Source: Gemmatimonas phototrophica (lineage in GTDB: Bacteria; Gemmatimonadota; Gemmatimonadetes; Longimicrobiales; Gaopeijiaceae). Taken from it: a stretch of DNA of 9,825 bases. Where the stretch lies: assembly GCA_945876015.1 (NCBI GenBank), contig CAMCNM010000054.1, forward strand, positions 1-9,825, read 5' to 3'. The number at the start of each line of letters is the position of its first letter. The first letter of the stretch is position 1. Positions 5,683 to 9,825 of the stretch are shown one piece after another. The translations under genes were made by a program, and so were the position numbers. Under the pieces are notes generated by a model, which was given only the letters and a program-made list of their open reading frames with translations, made no database searches and was not told the origin of the DNA.

Positions 5683-6678
5683 ATGCAAACCAGGACCATG
5701 CGCGCGATCGTCGTCCGCGAGCCCGGCGGCCCCGAGGTGCTGGAGCTGGTCGAGCGTCCGCTCCCCGTGCCCGGCAAGGAAGAGATCCGCGTGCGTGTGG
5801 GCGCCTCGGGCCTGAACCGCGCGGACCTGCTCCAGCGGCAGGGCACGTATCCCGCCCCACCGGGCTGGCCGGCGGACATTCCGGGGCTCGAGTTCGCGGG
5901 GGTCATCGACGCGGTGGGCGAAGGTGCGGGGGGCAAGATCGGCGATCGCGTGATGGGGATCGTGGGTGGGGGCGGCTACGCCAAAGCCGTCGTGCTGCAC
6001 GGGCGCCAGGCGGTGCCGATCCCGAGCAACCTGGCGCTCCGCGACGCCGGCGCCGTCCCCGAGGTGTTCATGACGGCCTGGGATGCGCTCCACCGGCAGA
6101 TGCGCCTCGCGCTGGGCGAGACCGTGCTGCTGCACTCGGTCGGGAGCGGCGTGGGAACGGCGGCGGTCCAGCTCGCGCGCGCGTCGGGCGCACGGGTGAT
6201 CGGCACGTCGCGCACGGCCGACAAGCTCGAGCGCGCGGCCGAGCTCGGCCTGGACCATGGGATCCTCGTGCGCGACGACAGCTGGCCGAAGCAGGTGCTC
6301 CAGCTGACCGAAGGGCGCGGCGTGGACGTGCTGATGGATCTGGTGGGCGGACCGTACCTGGCCGGCAACCTGCGCGTGCTCGCTGTGGGTGGGCGCATGG
6401 TCGTGGTGGGGACGACCGGCGGCCCCGGGGGCCAGATCGACCTGCGCGTGCTGATGGCGAGACGTGTGTCGATGACCGGGACCGTGATGCGAGCCCAGTC
6501 ACTCGAGGAAAAGATCGCGCTCGCGAGGGATTTCAGCGCGGCGGTGGTTCCGCTCTTCGAGCGCGGCGTCCTACGGCCCGTGGTGGACCGTTTCTACCGC
6601 CCGGAGGAGATCCGGGAAGCGCACGAGCGGCTCGCCGCCAACGACACGTTCGGGAAGCTGGTGATCGCCTGGGAGTAG
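5683..6678 (+). CDS. PIG3-type NAD(P)H:quinone oxidoreductase (zinc-free MDR family)
   Basis: A 331-residue medium-chain dehydrogenase/reductase of the quinone oxidoreductase branch, most like TP53I3/PIG3. It transfers hydride from NAD(P)H to quinones in the cytoplasm. The PIG3 hallmark ADLLQRQGTYPAPPG (47-61) is followed by PGLEFAGVIDAVGEG (67-81). VPEVFMTAWDAL (125-136) matches the PIG3 catalytic-domain segment. The Rossmann nucleotide-binding loop is LLHSVGSGVGTAAVQLAR (149-166). The zinc ligands of alcohol dehydrogenases are not present. The C-terminal block DTFGKLVIAWE is the usual family end, so the gene looks complete. Starts at 5647, 5683 and 5698 are all in frame. I prefer 5683; 5698 (MRAIVV...) fits the family start best but has AGGA only 2 bases away, and 5647 adds an unlikely 12 residues. 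It heads a two-gene run with the small membrane protein. Confidence 0.9.
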   Translation: MQTRTMRAIVVREPGGPEVLELVERPLPVPGKEEIRVRVGASGLNRADLLQRQGTYPAPPGWPADIPGLEFAGVIDAVGEGAGGKIGDRVMGIVGGGGYAKAVVLHGRQAVPIPSNLALRDAGAVPEVFMTAWDALHRQMRLALGETVLLHSVGSGVGTAAVQLARASGARVIGTSRTADKLERAAELGLDHGILVRDDSWPKQVLQLTEGRGVDVLMDLVGGPYLAGNLRVLAVGGRMVVVGTTGGPGGQIDLRVLMARRVSMTGTVMRAQSLEEKIALARDFSAAVVPLFERGVLRPVVDRFYRPEEIREAHERLAANDTFGKLVIAWE

Positions 6679-6694
6679 CGCATGCTTCTTGCAC

Positions 6695-6700
6695 GGGAGG
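6695..6700 (+). promoter_or_regulatory. Strong ribosome binding site of the small membrane protein
   Basis: GGGAGG stands 6 bases before ATG 6707 and is among the best Shine-Dalgarno matches in the window. It fixes the start against the TTG at 6689, which would place the site inside the gene. Confidence 0.75.
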
Positions 6701-6706
6701 TGTGCC

Positions 6707-7015
6707 ATGAGAATGATCGAAACGACTCTGCCGAAGCTCGGTTTCGCCATCGCCACTCGCGCCGCTCTCGCCTTCGGCGTGGGCCTGCTCGTATCGCCCA
6801 GGCTGTCCGATGATCGACGGCGAACGCTCGGGATGTCGCTGATCGCGCTCGGAGCGCTGACGACGATTCCGGCGGCCCTCGCCCTCTTCGGCAGCCGCCG
6901 GGACGAGCAGGCGAACGACGAGGCGTACGACGAAGGGGAAGCGCTCGAGCAGGAGAACGGAGCGTCCGCCGCGACTCGGGTGTCGATCGGTACTACTGAG
7001 GTGCCGGTCTTCTAG
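6707..7015 (+). CDS. Small two-helix membrane protein with acidic C-terminal tail, hypothetical
   Basis: A 102-residue protein I do not recognise. It has two hydrophobic segments (about 11-30 and 41-62) joined by a short charged turn, SPRLSDDRRR, then a hydrophilic tail. Residues 66-84 are dominated by Asp and Glu, and the last residues are hydrophobic (EVPVF). The helical-hairpin layout with Gly-rich helices (AFGVGLLV, LIALGALTT) would put both termini on the same side; the Arg-rich turn suggests the turn is cytoplasmic, with the tail then outside, but this is weak. The start at ATG 6707 is supported by GGGAGG 6 bases upstream. It lies 28 bases after the quinone oxidoreductase and probably shares its transcript. 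Its stop is 3 bases from the convergent sucA stop. Codon use matches its neighbours, supporting a real gene. Confidence 0.75.
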   Translation: MRMIETTLPKLGFAIATRAALAFGVGLLVSPRLSDDRRRTLGMSLIALGALTTIPAALALFGSRRDEQANDEAYDEGEALEQENGASAATRVSIGTTEVPVF

Positions 7016-7018
7016 CTC

Positions 7019-9825
7019 TCAGCCTTCGGCCGGCTGGGCGGAGGAGGTGAGCGCTTCCCTCACGATGCGCTCCTGCTCCTTCTGGTGGTCGCTGTGCTTT
7101 CCTTCGGCGGTGCTCGCGCGCTCCGGCCTGGCCACGTGCCTCAGCGGCACCTGGCGCGGGACCGTGGTGCGGAGCCGGGGCCCGACGAACGTCAGCGCGC
7201 CCATGTTTCGCGGCTCCTCCTGGACCCATACCACTTCCTGCAGCTTCGGGTATCCGGCGATCAACGCCTGGAGCGCGGCGACCGGGAAGGGATAGAGCTC
7301 CTCGATCCTGCCGATCGCGACGTCGGTGGCCGCCGCGCGTGAAGCGTGCGCCTGGAGGTCGTAGTAGATCTTGCCCGTGCAGAGCAGCAGGCGGGTGATC
7401 TCGCCGCGCCGCTCGGTCACGGTCGGGTCCTCGAGCACCGGCATCCAGCGGCCCTCCGAGAGCTCGCGTACCTCGGACATCGCCGCGGGCAGCCTGAGCA
7501 GGCTCTTCGGCGTCATCGCCACCATCGGACGCGCCGGGCGCGCGTGCGCCTGTCGCCTGAGCAGGTGGAAGTACTGCGCCGGCGTGGTCGGATAGACGAC
7601 GCGCAGGTTGTCCTCGGCGCACATCTGGAGGAAGCGCTCGAGCCGCGCCGAGGAGTGCTCCGGGCCCTGGCCCTCATATCCGTGCGGGAGCAGCATGCCC
7701 AGGTTGGCCAGCTGGTCCCACTTCTCGCGGCCCGACGAGATGAACTGGTCGATGATCGGCTGCGCGACGTTAACGAAATCGCCGAACTGGCCTTCCCACA
7801 GCACCAGAGCCTTGTCCGTCGCAACGCTGTAGCCGTACTCGAACCCCAGAACCGCGGCTTCCGAGAGCGGCGAGTTGTGCACCTCGAAGCGGCCTGTGCC
7901 CACGTGGTCCAGCGGCGTCCAGATATCGCCCGTGCGCGGATCGTGCAGGACGAGGTGGCGTTGGCTGAACGTCCCGCGCTGGACGTCCTGACCGGTCAGG
8001 CGGATGACGTAGCCGTCGCGGAGCAGGGTGGCGAACGCGAGCGTCTCGGCGTGCGCCCACTCGATGCGCGTGTCGGCCTTGAGCCCTTCGCGCCGCTTGT
8101 CGAGCGAGCGCGCGAGCTTCGGGTGCACCTGGAAGTCCTCGGGCCAGGTGAGCGCGGCGGCATTCATCTCGACCAGCGTGTCGAGCGGCACCCGCGTGTC
8201 CACCTCGGCCGCTTCGCCGCGCTGGGTACCGTGGAAGCGTCCGTGATCGGCGGCGCCCGGATCCGCGGCCTCTTCCTTGAGCCCGTCCTGCGCCTGGCGG
8301 AGCGTTTCGGCGACCGCCGTCTCCATCGCCTTCGCCGCGGCCTCGTCGAGGACCCCTTGATCAATCAGCGATCGCGCATAGTGCGTCCGCACCGTCGGGT
8401 GTTGGGCGATCTTGGCGTAGAGGAGAGGCTGCGTGTAGGACGGCTCGTCGGTCTCGTTGTGGCCGTGCCGGCGATAGCCCACCAGGTCGATGATGACGTC
8501 GTCGCGATGCTCGGCGCGGTACGCCATCGCGAGCCGCACGGCAGCGAGGCACGCCTCGGGCTGGTCGGCGTTCACGTGGATGATCGGGAAGTCGTAGCCC
8601 TTGGCCACGTCGCTCGAGTAGCGCGTTGAGCGCGCCTGAGCCGGATCGGTGGTGAAGCCGACCTGATTGTTCGTGATGATGTGGATCGTACCGCCGACCG
8701 TGAAGCCCTCGAGCCGTCCGAGGTTGAGCGTTTCGGCCACGACGCCTTCGCCCGCGAACGCGGCGTCGCCGTGGATCAGGATCGGGACGACGGCCGACTT
8801 GTCCTGGCGGTTCTGCCGGCCCTCGCCGCCGTGCTGCAACGAGCGGGTCATGCCCGTGACCACCGGGTTCACGAACTCGAGGTGGCTCGGATTGGGCACG
8901 AGCCGCACCTGGATCGATCCGCCGTCGGGCAGGCGGTGCTCGCCTTCCGCGCCGTGGTGGTACTTCACGTCGCCCGTGCCGGGCACGGTGAGCGCGCTCC
9001 CGCGCGACTTGATCCCGCCGAACTCACGCAGGATGTCGCGCGCCGGGATGCCGACGATGTGGGTCAGGACGTTGAGCCGCCCGCGGTGCGCCATGCCGAG
9101 CACGACCGCGTGGCCGCCGTCCTGGGCGGCCTGCTCGAGCGCGAGGTCGAGCATGGGGACTAGCATGTCGGTCCCCTCGATCGAGAAGCGCTTCTGTCCG
9201 AGATAGGCCTTCTGGAGGAACTGCTCGAGTCCTTCGACTTCGGAGAGGCGCTGGAGGAGCCGCGTCTTCTCCTTGGCATCGAGGGGGCGCGTGTGCACAC
9301 CCGACTCGACCTGCTCCCACAGCCAGCGCACGCGCTCGGGGTCCTCGAGGTGCTCGAACTCGTAGCCGATGTAGTCGGAGTACGTCTCGCGCAGACGCCG
9401 GAGAGCGACGGCGACCGTCTCTCCGGTGCGCGCGCCCACGCGCATCGCGACCGTGGCCGGAATCTGATCCATCTCCTCCATGCTCGTTCCGAAGAACGCC
9501 GGATCGAGCTGCGGATGGCCCGGGGGCTCGCTCCCGAGCGGATCGACCTGGGCGAGAATGTGGCCGTGGTCGCGGAAGGCCTGGATGACCGAGGTCGCGC
9601 GGGCCGCCGCGTGGAGCAGTCGCACGAGCCGGATGTCTTCGGCCTGGCTATTCGAGGGGGCGGAGGCAGCGCGGGACGGAGCGGGCGGAGCCGCGCCGGA
9701 GCCGTTTCCGGAGCCGTGACCGTTGCCCGAATGGCCGTTCGTGGAGAGGCCGTCGGGGACGATCAGCCCGGCGCGCATCGTCGCGGCGGGTCCCTGGGCG
9801 AAGAAGCGCCTCCAGGCCTCCGGGA
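7019..9825 (-). CDS. sucA: 2-oxoglutarate dehydrogenase E1 component (5'-partial)
   Basis: The thiamine diphosphate-dependent E1 subunit of the 2-oxoglutarate dehydrogenase complex. It decarboxylates 2-oxoglutarate and passes the succinyl group to lipoyl-E2 in the TCA cycle. Counting from the internal ATG at 9778, 919 residues are seen. Motifs: GHILAQVDPLG (72-82), GMAHRGRLN (228-236), NPSHLEFVNPVV (296-307), the ThDP/Mg site GDAAFAGEGVV (337-347) with TNNQVGFTT (369-377), RRHGHNETDEP (436-446), and in the second half GQDVQRGTFSQRH (596-608) and HNSPLSEAAVLGFEYGYS. The C-terminus (PLRHVARPERAS...) is a normal SucA end. The ATG at 9778 is not the real start: in-frame codons upstream read PEAWRRFFAQGPAAT, the conserved WR-x-FF segment of the E2-binding N-terminus, and run off the window. 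A Gly/Asn/Ser/His-rich linker (about 14-30) joins that segment to the core. No partner E2 gene is inside the window. Confidence 0.96.
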   Translation of the reverse strand, partial: PEAWRRFFAQGPAATMRAGLIVPDGLSTNGHSGNGHGSGNGSGAAPPAPSRAASAPSNSQAEDIRLVRLLHAAARATSVIQAFRDHGHILAQVDPLGSEPPGHPQLDPAFFGTSMEEMDQIPATVAMRVGARTGETVAVALRRLRETYSDYIGYEFEHLEDPERVRWLWEQVESGVHTRPLDAKEKTRLLQRLSEVEGLEQFLQKAYLGQKRFSIEGTDMLVPMLDLALEQAAQDGGHAVVLGMAHRGRLNVLTHIVGIPARDILREFGGIKSRGSALTVPGTGDVKYHHGAEGEHRLPDGGSIQVRLVPNPSHLEFVNPVVTGMTRSLQHGGEGRQNRQDKSAVVPILIHGDAAFAGEGVVAETLNLGRLEGFTVGGTIHIITNNQVGFTTDPAQARSTRYSSDVAKGYDFPIIHVNADQPEACLAAVRLAMAYRAEHRDDVIIDLVGYRRHGHNETDEPSYTQPLLYAKIAQHPTVRTHYARSLIDQGVLDEAAAKAMETAVAETLRQAQDGLKEEAADPGAADHGRFHGTQRGEAAEVDTRVPLDTLVEMNAAALTWPEDFQVHPKLARSLDKRREGLKADTRIEWAHAETLAFATLLRDGYVIRLTGQDVQRGTFSQRHLVLHDPRTGDIWTPLDHVGTGRFEVHNSPLSEAAVLGFEYGYSVATDKALVLWEGQFGDFVNVAQPIIDQFISSGREKWDQLANLGMLLPHGYEGQGPEHSSARLERFLQMCAEDNLRVVYPTTPAQYFHLLRRQAHARPARPMVAMTPKSLLRLPAAMSEVRELSEGRWMPVLEDPTVTERRGEITRLLLCTGKIYYDLQAHASRAAATDVAIGRIEELYPFPVAALQALIAGYPKLQEVVWVQEEPRNMGALTFVGPRLRTTVPRQVPLRHVARPERASTAEGKHSDHQKEQERIVREALTSSAQPAEG
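7020..7036. repeat. Small inverted repeat at the sucA / small-protein convergence
   Basis: CAGCC (7020-7024) and GGCTG (7032-7036) are exactly complementary around a 7-base loop, just past the plus-strand stop and inside the last codons of sucA. Given only 3 bases between the two stop codons, any terminator must overlap coding sequence. This is the only nearby candidate, it is short and it lacks a T tract. Confidence 0.3.

Noticed and set aside
5612..5860. Upstream extension of the exonuclease to the first in-frame start at 5860
   Set aside because: The extra 83 residues are Arg/Pro/Gly-rich, overlap the conserved start of the divergent oxidoreductase and are absent from DnaQ-like proteins, which begin just before the FLDLETTG motif.
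1..9825. CRISPR array, tRNA/rRNA, insertion sequence, attachment site or toxin-antitoxin pair
   Set aside because: No regularly spaced repeats, tRNA-like cloverleaf, transposase motifs, terminal repeats or small paired genes were seen on either strand.

Overview
This window comes from a G+C-rich bacterial chromosome with strongly G/C-ending codons. All recognisable genes are housekeeping or core-metabolic types. I see no phage, transposase, CRISPR array, tRNA or rRNA. The taxon cannot be fixed from the window. The mix of a SucA-type 2-oxoglutarate dehydrogenase, a PIG3-like quinone oxidoreductase, a CorA channel, a YecA/SEC-C protein and a FadE-like acyl-CoA dehydrogenase remnant fits an aerobic, lipid-using soil or sediment bacterium (Gemmatimonadota, Eisenbacteria or Myxococcota-like). 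That is inference only.

Layout: (1) Positions 1-2456, plus strand, are a compact run of three genes with gaps of 10-13 bases. They are the end of an ABC exporter ATPase (cut by the window start), a CorA-family Mg/Co channel (GTG start at 617), and a YecA-like protein ending in a SEC-C zinc motif. (2) Positions 2457-2978 hold no intact gene. They contain the N-terminal fifth of an acyl-CoA dehydrogenase on the minus strand, with a likely ATA in place of its start codon and an abrupt loss of homology near 2619, followed by hairpin-rich spacer. (3) Positions 3053-5611, minus strand, carry in transcription order a DnaQ-like exonuclease with a C-terminal DUF3820-like module, a four-helix membrane protein with a histidine near each helix, and a patatin-like phospholipase nine bases behind it. 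(4) Positions 5683-7015, plus strand and divergent from the exonuclease, carry a PIG3-type NAD(P)H:quinone oxidoreductase and a small two-helix membrane protein with an acidic tail. (5) Positions 7019-9825, minus strand, are sucA (2-oxoglutarate dehydrogenase E1). It converges on the small protein with three bases between stop codons and runs off the right edge. Conserved coding sequence continues upstream of the first internal ATG, so the gene is 5'-partial here.

Functionally, the patatin and the dead acyl-CoA dehydrogenase suggest a former phospholipid or fatty-acid turnover locus. SucA feeds the TCA cycle, and the quinone oxidoreductase handles redox or quinone detoxification. I found no convincing new multi-gene system. 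The points most worth a second look are the decayed acyl-CoA dehydrogenase, the His-bearing four-helix membrane protein coupled to the patatin, and the exonuclease domain fusion.
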